From the NCBI GenBank assembly GCA_016184445.1, contig JACPCT010000020.1, forward strand, positions 1 through 5,798: a DNA stretch of 5,798 bases. Reading direction: 5' to 3'. The notes beneath the pieces were generated by a model. That model made no database searches and had not been told where the DNA came from. It saw only the letters and a list, made by a program, of their open reading frames with translations. The position numbers and the translations under genes are program-made. This document shows positions 1-5,247 of the stretch, one piece after another (positions within the stretch are counted from its first letter, which is position 1; the number at the start of each line of letters is the position of its first letter). The DNA comes from Candidatus Tectimicrobiota bacterium. Its GTDB lineage: Bacteria; UBA8248.

Positions 1-126
1 CACCTCTACAATGTCCGCTTCATGTCCCGCGACCTCTGGGGTCCCGGGGCGGGGGCCCGGGATTCTGTTTATCTCGACATGTGGGACGACTATCTGGACC
101 CCGATGAGCCCTTACGCCGGGCTTAA
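1..126 (+). CDS. Nitrile hydratase beta subunit, C-terminal end (partial)
   Basis: The frame is open from the left edge to a TAA at 124-126 and gives the last 41 residues of a protein, starting HLYNVRFMSRDLWG and running through VYLDMWDDYLDP to the C-terminus. The [YN]-x-V-x-F-x-x-x-[ED]-LWG pattern followed by an acidic 'V-x-x-D-[LM]-W-x-x-YL' segment is the characteristic end of the nitrile hydratase beta subunit. That enzyme is a cytoplasmic Co- or Fe-dependent alpha/beta enzyme that hydrates nitriles to amides. The gene is followed after 15 nt by the accessory gene, which supports the call. Beta directly before the accessory gene suits an alpha-beta-accessory order. The metal type cannot be told, because the metal-binding Cys motif is in the alpha subunit, outside the window. 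The call is firm for the family, although only a short fragment is seen. Confidence 0.85.
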   Translation, partial: HLYNVRFMSRDLWGPGAGARDSVYLDMWDDYLDPDEPLRRA

Positions 127-141
127 GAATGAGATTAGACG

Positions 142-513
142 ATGGACGACTTAAAGAACCTGGATGCGATTCCCTCCTTGCCGCGGGATGAAGAGGGACC
201 TGTCTTCCGCGAGCCGTGGGAGGCGCAGGTTTTCTCCATGACCTTGATGCTCCACCAGCAAGGTCACTTCACCTGGAAAGAATGGACGGAATGTTTGGGT
301 GCGGAGATTACAGCGGCCCAAAAGCGGGGAGAACCCGACTTAGGCGATACTTACTACCTGCATTGGCTAGCCGCCCTCGAGAAAATAGTCGCCAAGAAGG
401 GTCTCGTGGCGTCCGATAATCTCCTCCGCCGAAAGGGGGAGTGGGATGCCGCCGCCCGCGCCACCCCCCACGGTCAGCCCATCGTGCTCGGGGGAGAGGG
501 CCGGGAGGGGTAG
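142..513 (+). CDS. Nitrile hydratase accessory protein (activator/metallochaperone)
   Basis: This is a 123-residue cytoplasmic protein of the nitrile hydratase accessory family (TIGR03889-type), a small homologue of the beta-subunit N-terminal half that helps load the metal into the alpha subunit. Signature stretches are GPVFREPWEAQVFSMTLMLH (about residues 19-38), GHFTWKEW (41-48), DTYYLHWLAALEKIV (69-83) and the conserved end ARATPHGQPIVL (105-116). The length is normal for the family and the protein looks complete. It starts at ATG 142, 15 nt after the beta-subunit stop, so the two are almost certainly one operon. The Shine-Dalgarno is weak (a GAG about 9 nt upstream). An ATG at 129 is out of frame and was not used. 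The first 300 bases of the gene are clearly less GC-rich than the - strand genes, while the last 70 bases are GC-rich like them. The subunit pair it serves may be native or acquired. Confidence 0.9.
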   Translation: MDDLKNLDAIPSLPRDEEGPVFREPWEAQVFSMTLMLHQQGHFTWKEWTECLGAEITAAQKRGEPDLGDTYYLHWLAALEKIVAKKGLVASDNLLRRKGEWDAAARATPHGQPIVLGGEGREG

Positions 514-527
514 CCGGCTGCCTCTCC
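493..527. terminator. Possible stem-loop terminator in the convergent junction
   Basis: GGAGAGG (493-499) and CCTCTCC (521-527) form a perfect 7-bp inverted repeat around the accessory gene's stop codon (511-513). A second 4-bp pairing, CCGG 501-504 with CCGG 514-517, can stack inside it. It lies where a + strand terminator would be expected, but no T-run follows, so it would be an atypical or Rho-assisted end. In such GC-rich DNA the repeat could be chance. The rest of the 81-base gap between the two convergent genes (514-594) shows nothing else clear. Confidence 0.3.
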
Positions 528-594
528 TGCCTCGGCCTCGCCGCCGCCGGGATCGCGGGCCTACTGTCGCCCTCGGGGGAATGGCCAGGCCGCC

Positions 595-1767
595 CTACTG
601 GAACTCCAGCGTCTTGGCCTCCAGCCCCAGCGCGATCTTCCCCACCGTTTCCAGGCAGCGGTCGTTGGCGGGGGGCATGACCACGCCCGCCATGGCGTCC
701 CTGAGGTGGCGCTCGATGGGGAGGGAGCGGGAGAGCCCGCGGCCCCCGCAGAGGCGGATGCCCTGCTCGGCCAGCTCCTTGGCGGCCTCGGTGGCCAGGT
801 ACTTGGCCTGGTTCAGGATGAAGGTGAGCTCCTGGCGCCCGAGGTTGCCCCGGAGCGCCCCCGGCTTCTCGGCCGCCCGGCGGGCGTTCTCGAGGAGCAT
901 CGACATCTCCCCGATCTGGCGCTGGATGCGGTCCACGTGGGCGAGGGTCGTGTCCATGCCGTGGAAGCGGGTCTTCCTCGCGTAGTTCACGCGGAACTCG
1001 TAGGCCGCCTCGGCGATGCCGATGTAGACCGCCGTGTAGCCGAGCGACCAGATGCTCATGTCCTTGCCCAGGATGCTCCCCGGCGCCCCGATGACCTCCC
1101 CGGGCTCCACCCGCACGTCGTGGAAGTGGATGGAGTTCGAGGCCGTCCCCCGCATCCCGAGGGTGTCCCAGTCGTCGAGGACCTCGATTCCCTCCCGGCC
1201 CGAGGGCACCATGACGTTCAGGAGGCCGTCCTCCAGGCCCTTGGCCCCGTTCAGCAGGCTCCAGGTGAAGTAGTAGGTGGCGCCCGTCGAGAGGGAGCAG
1301 AAGTGCTTCTTCCCCGAGAGGCGGTAACCCGCCCCGTCCCGGCGGATGGAGGTGCGCAGCGCCAGCTTGTCCCGGAAGGAGGAGCCCGGCTCGCTCGTGA
1401 TGGAGGAGAAGATGGCCCCCTTCCCCCGCACCTCCCCGAAGTAGCGCTCCTGCTGGCCGGGCGCGGCGATCTGGAGGAGGAAGTCCACGATGGCGCTGTG
1501 CATGTTGAAGATCAGCCCCGTCGAGGCGCAGCCCCGGGCGATCTTCGAGAGGACGGTGACGTAGGTCAGCGAGTCCGCCCCGATGCCGCCGAAGGCCTCC
1601 GGCACCATGAGGGCGAGGAGGCCCGCCTCGGCCAGGTCGCGGTAGTTCTCGGAGGGGAAACGGCCCTCCCGGTCCACGGCCTCGGCCCGGGGGGCGATCT
1701 TCTCGCGGCTGAGGCGGTCGGCCAGCTCCACCCACCGCTGCATCTCGGGGGGGGACCGGCGGCCCAA
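595..1767 (-). CDS. Acyl-CoA dehydrogenase-fold flavoprotein lacking the catalytic Glu
   Basis: About 390 residues with the full acyl-CoA dehydrogenase architecture: N-terminal helical domain (IAPRAEAVDREGRFP, 24-38; GLLALMVPEAFGG, 49-61), the middle beta-domain FAD loop (SSITSEPGSSFRDKL, 121-135, and SGKKHFCSLSTGA, 151-163), LGMRGTASNSIHFHDVRV (203-220), and a C-terminal helical domain ending GGRGLSRSLPIERHLRDA (341-358). By ungapped hand alignment the MCAD catalytic Glu position is Pro365 and the isovaleryl-type position is Trp240, so ordinary alpha,beta-dehydrogenation is doubtful. Loss of this Glu is known in flavin monooxygenases of this fold such as DszC. With an SsuD-like gene 17 nt upstream, an organosulfur (SfnB/SfnC/DszC-like) role is a reasonable inference; substrate unknown. 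The start is uncertain: TTG 1767 has no Shine-Dalgarno, in-frame ATG 1743 gives a protein eight residues shorter, and the best-placed ATG (1774) is out of frame across a C8 run. The gene ends at TAG 595-597. Confidence 0.85.
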   Translation of the reverse strand: MGRRSPPEMQRWVELADRLSREKIAPRAEAVDREGRFPSENYRDLAEAGLLALMVPEAFGGIGADSLTYVTVLSKIARGCASTGLIFNMHSAIVDFLLQIAAPGQQERYFGEVRGKGAIFSSITSEPGSSFRDKLALRTSIRRDGAGYRLSGKKHFCSLSTGATYYFTWSLLNGAKGLEDGLLNVMVPSGREGIEVLDDWDTLGMRGTASNSIHFHDVRVEPGEVIGAPGSILGKDMSIWSLGYTAVYIGIAEAAYEFRVNYARKTRFHGMDTTLAHVDRIQRQIGEMSMLLENARRAAEKPGALRGNLGRQELTFILNQAKYLATEAAKELAEQGIRLCGGRGLSRSLPIERHLRDAMAGVVMPPANDRCLETVGKIALGLEAKTLEFQ

Positions 1768-1784
1768 GGCGCATGGGGGGCACC

Positions 1785-2891
1785 TCAGGCCAGGGCCGCC
1801 GCGGGCCTCACGAGGGTGACGGGCGCGGTGTCCTGGAGGAGGGGCATCACCTCGCGGCCAAAGATGCCGGCCTCCTCGACGTGGGGCCAGCCGGAGAGGA
1901 TGAAGGTCTCCACCCCGGCCTGGATGTACTCCTTGAGGGCCCGGGCGATCGTGTCGGGCGTCCCGACGAGGGAGGCCCCGGCCCCCGCGCGCACCGTGTT
2001 CACCCCCATCCAGAGGATGTCGGTCACCCAGAGGGAGCCGCGCCTGGCCAGCTCGTTCACCCGCATCTGGCCCGCGCTCCCGGTGCGGTTGCGCATGTCG
2101 GCCCAGACCCCGGTGTTGGAGATGTCGCTCCCCTCGATCATGGCCTCGGCCGCGCGGCGGGCCTCCTCACGGGTCTCCCGGCAGACGATGTGGATGCGGA
2201 TGCCGAACCTGATGTCCTTCTCCCGGCCGAACTCGGCCGCCCGCCGCCTCATGCCGGCGGCGTCCTGGGCGATGGTCTCCAGCTCCACGGCGTACATCAT
2301 GTGGACGCCGGCGTGCCGGGCCCCCACGCGGCGGCCCGCCTCGGAGCTGCCTCCCAGGTAGATCGCCGGGTGGGGCCTGGAGGCGTGGCCGGGGAAGAAG
2401 GAGGCGTCGCGCACGTCGAAGTGCTTGCCCTGGAAGGTGACGGGCCCCCCGCCCCGCCAGAGGGCCTTGACGATCTGGAGGAACTCGTCCGTCCGCTCGT
2501 AGCGCTCGTCGTGGGTGAGATGGTCGCCGTAGCGCATCTGGTCCACGGGGGTGGAGCCCGTGACCACGTTCACCGTGACGCGGCCCCCCGTCATGGCGTC
2601 CAGGGTGTTGGCCGTCTGGGCGGCGAAGACCGGGCTCGTGAGGCCCGGCCGGAAGGCCACGCGGAACTTGATGCGCTCGGTGTGCTGGGCCACGGCGGCG
2701 GCGGCGAGCCAGGCGTCCAGGCAGTGGGTGCCGGTGGGGACGAGGAGGTTCACGAACCCGGCCCGCTCGGCCGCCCGGGCCACCTCGGAGAGGTAGGCGA
2801 CGGTGGGCTGGCGCTCGGGCTGCTTGGCGTTGATCTTCCAGCCGTCGCCGTTCTTGGCCGAGGGGAGGAACCACGCGTACTCGATGGGCAT
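1785..2891 (-). CDS. SsuD-like FMN-dependent alkanesulfonate monooxygenase (LLM class)
   Basis: A 368-residue bacterial-luciferase-like TIM-barrel protein, close in length to E. coli SsuD (381). SsuD uses FMNH2 and O2 to split alkanesulfonates into aldehyde and sulfite in the cytoplasm. Landmarks shared with SsuD: WFLP (7-10), VPTGTHCLDAW (51-61, Cys57 matching SsuD Cys54), RPGLTSP (81-87), NVVTGS (108-113), YLGGSSEAG (178-186), FGIRIHIV (229-236, Arg232 and His234 matching Arg226 and His228), VRAGAGASLVG (300-310, Arg301 matching Arg297) and LSGWPHVEEA (332-341). Trp335 replaces the SsuD active-site Tyr331, so the substrate may differ; SsuD subfamily, or a relative acting on another organosulfur compound. 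No FMN reductase (SsuE) or sulfonate transporter lies in the window. The ATG at 2889-2891 is preceded by GGGAGG about 7 nt upstream, which fixes the start. The stop (1785-1787) lies 17 nt before the next gene, so the two are probably co-transcribed. Confidence 0.85.
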   Translation of the reverse strand: MPIEYAWFLPSAKNGDGWKINAKQPERQPTVAYLSEVARAAERAGFVNLLVPTGTHCLDAWLAAAAVAQHTERIKFRVAFRPGLTSPVFAAQTANTLDAMTGGRVTVNVVTGSTPVDQMRYGDHLTHDERYERTDEFLQIVKALWRGGGPVTFQGKHFDVRDASFFPGHASRPHPAIYLGGSSEAGRRVGARHAGVHMMYAVELETIAQDAAGMRRRAAEFGREKDIRFGIRIHIVCRETREEARRAAEAMIEGSDISNTGVWADMRNRTGSAGQMRVNELARRGSLWVTDILWMGVNTVRAGAGASLVGTPDTIARALKEYIQAGVETFILSGWPHVEEAGIFGREVMPLLQDTAPVTLVRPAAALA

Positions 2892-2892
2892 G

Positions 2893-2907
2893 GGCGGGCC
2901 TCCCGCC
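2893..2907 (-). promoter_or_regulatory. Hairpin enclosing the ribosome binding site of the SsuD-like gene
   Basis: Read on the - strand, GGCGGG-AGG-CCCGCC sits one base before the ATG. The two 6-base arms are perfectly complementary and the 3-base loop plus the 5' arm make up the GGGAGG Shine-Dalgarno. If it forms in the mRNA it would hide the ribosome binding site. The Shine-Dalgarno itself is convincing; the regulatory meaning of the hairpin is inference, and short GC repeats are common in this DNA. Confidence 0.35.
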
Positions 2908-2966
2908 GCTTGGTCCCCCGCGGCGGGCCGCAGCGGCCGGGAAGCGGTGCGTTGCGCGTTCCGGCT

Positions 2967-2995
2967 AGACTAGGGGGCGGCGCTTCCCCGCGCAA
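2967..2995 (-). promoter_or_regulatory. Weak promoter candidate with CTAG-rich palindrome upstream of the SsuD-like gene
   Basis: On the - strand TTGCGC (2990-2995) and TAGTCT (2967-2972) are separated by exactly 17 bases, a sigma70-like arrangement, although each hexamer matches consensus at only three of six positions. The -10 candidate overlaps CTAGTCTAG (2965-2973), an odd-length palindrome with two CTAG tetramers that could be an operator half-site pair. The position, about 75 bases before the ATG in a 154-base gap, is sensible for a promoter. Evidence is positional only. Confidence 0.25.
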
Positions 2996-3021
2996 GTCCC
3001 GGCGCGGGAAGGCCGGCGGGG

Positions 3022-3040
3022 CCGGGGTTTCCGCCCCCGG
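3022..3040 (-). terminator. Possible terminator hairpin after senB
   Basis: On the - strand CCGGGG and CCCCGG form a 6-bp stem with a 7-base loop (GCGGAAA), starting 5 bases after the TAG that ends the senB tail (3046-3048). The position is right for a terminator separating the selenoneine-type genes from the two flavoenzyme genes, but no T-run follows. Apart from this, the promoter candidate and the ribosome binding site hairpin, nothing is recognised in the gap 2892-3045. Confidence 0.35.
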
Positions 3041-3045
3041 GCGCT

Positions 3046-3168
3046 CTACCGGGAGACCTCGTCGAGAAGGTCCCGCCAGCTTTCCCGTTCTCGGCCTGGC
3101 GCCACGAGCGGTTTCAGGCGGAGGCAGCGTTCCCGCAGCTCCCGGTAGAAGGCGGGGTCGCCCTCATC
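3046..3168 (-). pseudogene. senB: Detached C-terminal tail of senB (different frame)
   Basis: These 40 codons plus TAG read DEGDPAFYRELRERC and on to WRDLLDEVSR. This is the C-terminal helix of the SenB/TIGR04348 glycosyltransferase family, where a 'DPAFYxELRxRC' stretch followed by 'P.RE...WR.LL.E' ends the protein. It has no start of its own and lies in a different frame from the main senB frame, abutting it at about 3165-3170. It is best read as the displaced end of the same gene after a deletion that was not a multiple of three. Confidence 0.7.
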
Positions 3169-3830
3169 ACGTGGAGCCGCGAGCGGGCCAGGATGCGGAG
3201 GGCCTCCGGGCGGGGTACCTCCCCCAGCCATTGGTAGCGGGGGTTTGAGGCGGCCTCCTCGCGCGCCTCGGCCTCCATCTCCGGGGAGAGGGCGGCCCCC
3301 AGGTGCAGGACCCGGATCCGGGAGGAGGGGCCGAGCAGGCGGGCCGCCCGCGCGGCGCGGAAGGGGTCCTTCACCGGGCGCAGGTGGCCGAGTACGCAGA
3401 CCTCGATGGCGTCCGCGGAGGGCCGGGGGGGGCGGGCGGGGGGACTGGCGGACTGGTAGATCACCCGCACCTTGGGGCGCAGGCGCGCGGGCAGCTCCTC
3501 GCCCCCCAGGGAGTTCAGGACGACGATGCGGCCGGCCATCTCCAGGGATTCCCGCGCGTCGGGGTGGCTGTGGATGTCGCCGTAGAGGTCGGTCCCGGTG
3601 AGGGCGAGGACGAGCGGGAGGTCCGGGTGGGCCTCCCGGAAGCGCCGCATCGAGGGGTGGCTCCGCAGGGCGTGGAGGGCCACCATCAGGTCGCAGCGGC
3701 GGCCCGCGTACTCCTCCTGGACCGACACCCGGTGGCCCAGCTCCCGCAGGATGCGCGCCCAGCGGTCCGCCGTGACGCGGTTGCCCCGGCGCGAGTTTCG
3801 CGGCGCCGGCGTGATGAGGGTGATGTCCAT
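3114..3830 (-). CDS. senB: SenB-type selenosugar synthase (GT-B glycosyltransferase), truncated and frameshifted
   Basis: The frame encodes 238 residues, of which 1-221 match the SenB (TIGR04348) GT-B glycosyltransferase family: ITPAPRNSRRGNRVTADRWA (6-25), DLMVALHALRSHPSMRRF (47-64), LVLALTGTDLYGDI (73-86), RVIYQSA (122-128), then the second domain start EVCVLGHLRPVKDPFRAARA (143-162), LHLGAALSPEMEAEAR (175-190) and YQWLGEVPRPEAL...ARSRLHV (199-221). SenB makes a selenosugar from selenophosphate and a UDP-sugar, the selenium donor for SenA. After residue 221-222 the sequence turns into 17 unrelated residues and stops at 3114-3116, while the true C-terminus continues in another frame to 3046. 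Family members are about 320 residues; the missing block holds the EGGANV-type sugar-nucleotide motif, so the product should be inactive. It starts at ATG 3830, with only a weak Shine-Dalgarno, 94 nt after senA. The family call is strong; the damage could be biological or an assembly error. Confidence 0.82.
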   Translation of the reverse strand: MDITLITPAPRNSRRGNRVTADRWARILRELGHRVSVQEEYAGRRCDLMVALHALRSHPSMRRFREAHPDLPLVLALTGTDLYGDIHSHPDARESLEMAGRIVVLNSLGGEELPARLRPKVRVIYQSASPPARPPRPSADAIEVCVLGHLRPVKDPFRAARAARLLGPSSRIRVLHLGAALSPEMEAEAREEAASNPRYQWLGEVPRPEALRILARSRLHVMRATPPSTGSCGNAASA

Positions 3831-3871
3831 CGGCGGACGAATCCCCCGCTAGGAAAGGGCCCGGCAGGGAA

Positions 3872-3901
3872 GGAGGCTTCGGCGGGTCAGCATACGCCTC
3901 C
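3872..3901 (-). other. Inverted repeat in the senA-senB gap
   Basis: On the - strand GGAGGC (3896-3901) and GCCTCC (3872-3877) are a perfect 6-bp inverted repeat with an 18-base loop, in the 94-base gap between the senA stop and the senB start. There is no T-run, and it could be chance in GC-rich DNA. No convincing promoter was seen in this gap. Confidence 0.2.
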
Positions 3902-3924
3902 GGCGCCTCAACCGCCCCCGCCGG

Positions 3925-5226
3925 CTAGAGGGCGCAGGTGCGGAAGCCGGCGAAGACGTCCCGCCGGTCGGGGGTGAAGTAGTTGCGGTAGTTGGCGCGG
4001 ATGAGGCGCGAGCGCGTGGCCCAGCAGCCACCGCGGAGGACCTTGCGGGTGCGGAACCACGGCTCAGAGTATTCCTTGTAGGGGTCGGGCGCGAAGCCCG
4101 GGAAGGGGAGGAAGTCGCTGCTCGTCCACTCCCAGACGTTCCCGAGCATCTGGCGGCAGCCGAAGGCGCTGTCCCCCGCGGCGTGGGCGCCCACCTCGGC
4201 GCAACCCATCCCCCGCCAGTCCAGCCGCGCCTGCTCCGGCGCGGGGGGCTCGTCCCCCCAAGGGTAGCGCCGCTTGCGGGGGGAGAACCCCCCGTCCGGG
4301 GCGGGCTCCCCCGTGGCCGCGAGCTCCCACTCCGCTTCGGCCGGGAGCCGCCGCCCGGCCCACCGGCAGTAGGCCTCGGCCTCGTGCCAGCTGACGTGGA
4401 TCACGGGGCGGTGGGGCTCGAGGGGGACCCAGCGGTCGAAGTCGCGCCGCTGCCAGCCGCCCCCGGCGGCGCGCCTCCAGTAGACGGGATGGAAGGCCCC
4501 CTGCCGCTCCCGCCAGGCCCAGCCCGCATCGCTCCACAGCTCCCGCCGCCGGTAGCCGCCGTCGGCCGCGAACCGCGCGAACTCCGCCTGGGTGACGGGC
4601 GCCCGGGCGATGGCGAAGGGAGCCACCTCGACGGGGTGGGCCCACTTCTCGTTGTCGAACACGAAGGGCTCATCGCGGGAGGAGCCGAGAAGGTACGTCC
4701 CCCCGGGGACGCGGGCGTCGCCCGGGCAGGGGCCGCCGCCGGCCTCGGCGCGGGCGCCGCCGGCGGCGGAGAACCGGGGCGGGGGGTAGCCCAGCGTCTG
4801 GCGCATGTAGGTGAAGGCCTCGGTGTGCATGTCCTCGTGATGGAGGGAGTAGAGGACGTGGTAGAGCTCCTCGAGGGAGGATCTCTCCTCTGCGAGGCGG
4901 CCAAGGACGCGATCCCTCACCTCGCGCATGTAGGCGTAGGTCTCCTCACGCGGGGGGAGGGGGAGGTCCCAGCGCACGTCGTGCGGGATGGCCATGGAGT
5001 CGTAGAGGGCGTCGGCGTCCGCGCGCAGGGCGGGCCGCCCGCCCGCGTGGCGGAGCACCCATTTCTCCTGGAACCAGGCCATGTGGCCGATTTCCCAGAG
5101 GAGGGGATTAGTGATGGGGAGATGGGGCCCCAGCATCTGCCCATCGTCGAGGTCGGAGACCGCCTCGAAGGTCCGCTCGCGGGCGTCCTGGGTCCACTCG
5201 GCCAGCTTCCGGGGGGACATCGTCAT
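3925..5226 (-). CDS. senA: Selenoneine synthase SenA (EgtB-like non-heme iron enzyme)
   Basis: A 433-residue two-domain protein of the EgtB/SenA family. Residues about 8-140 are a DinB-like four-helix bundle with the three-His iron site: His48 in IGHMAWFQEKW, and His130 and His134 in HHEDMH. Residues about 170-433 are the formylglycine-generating-enzyme-like domain: PGGTYLLGS (174-182), VTQAEFARFAADGGYRR (211-227), PVIHVSWHEAEAYCRWAGRR (274-293), LPAEAEWE (294-301), GNVWEWT (362-368), LRGGCWATR (397-405), and RNYFTPDRRDVFAGFRTC (414-431). The family uses O2 and Fe(II) to join a sulfur or selenium donor to C2 of the hercynine imidazole. Standing between egtD and a SenB-type glycosyltransferase, SenA (selenosugar as donor) is more likely than ergothioneine-type EgtB. 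All iron ligands are present, so the enzyme looks functional. It starts 21 nt after the egtD stop. ATG 5226 was chosen, although ATG 5220 (Met3) is equally possible and neither has a clear Shine-Dalgarno. Choosing SenA over EgtB rests mainly on context. Confidence 0.85.
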   Translation of the reverse strand: MTMSPRKLAEWTQDARERTFEAVSDLDDGQMLGPHLPITNPLLWEIGHMAWFQEKWVLRHAGGRPALRADADALYDSMAIPHDVRWDLPLPPREETYAYMREVRDRVLGRLAEERSSLEELYHVLYSLHHEDMHTEAFTYMRQTLGYPPPRFSAAGGARAEAGGGPCPGDARVPGGTYLLGSSRDEPFVFDNEKWAHPVEVAPFAIARAPVTQAEFARFAADGGYRRRELWSDAGWAWRERQGAFHPVYWRRAAGGGWQRRDFDRWVPLEPHRPVIHVSWHEAEAYCRWAGRRLPAEAEWELAATGEPAPDGGFSPRKRRYPWGDEPPAPEQARLDWRGMGCAEVGAHAAGDSAFGCRQMLGNVWEWTSSDFLPFPGFAPDPYKEYSEPWFRTRKVLRGGCWATRSRLIRANYRNYFTPDRRDVFAGFRTCAL

Positions 5227-5247
5227 CGGGGGTCCATGGGGCCGGCG

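Noticed and set aside
308..1783. Long 491-codon open frame on the - strand overlapping the acyl-CoA dehydrogenase-like gene
   Set aside because: It is rich in Pro, Gly, Arg and His without domain motifs, and lies antisense to the accessory gene and in the wrong frame of a clear ACAD gene. This is a GC-rich shadow frame, though its first codons matter for the C8 start question.
706..2361. 551-codon open frame on the + strand
   Set aside because: Antisense to two well-supported flavoenzyme genes. Low-complexity composition typical of a GC-rich shadow.
3046..3231. A separate small gene of 61 codons after senB
   Set aside because: Its last 40 residues are plainly the SenB C-terminus, and its first residues are senB DNA read out of frame, so it is a gene fragment and not an independent gene.
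1773..3248. 491-codon open frame on the + strand
   Set aside because: Antisense to the SsuD-like gene and running across an intergenic gap into senB. No recognisable motif.
3890..3917. TTGAGG and TATGCT as a promoter for senB in the senA-senB gap
   Set aside because: The spacing is only 11 bases, too short for a sigma70 promoter.
3303..3977. 224-codon open frame on the + strand opposite senB
   Set aside because: Mirror of senB codons with no family resemblance.
3925..5226. Calling the EgtB-like gene an ergothioneine EgtB or a sulfatase-modifying enzyme
   Set aside because: The DinB-like domain with the three-His site excludes a plain formylglycine-generating enzyme. The adjacent SenB-type glycosyltransferase favours SenA over EgtB, and no EgtA, EgtC or EgtE is present in the window.
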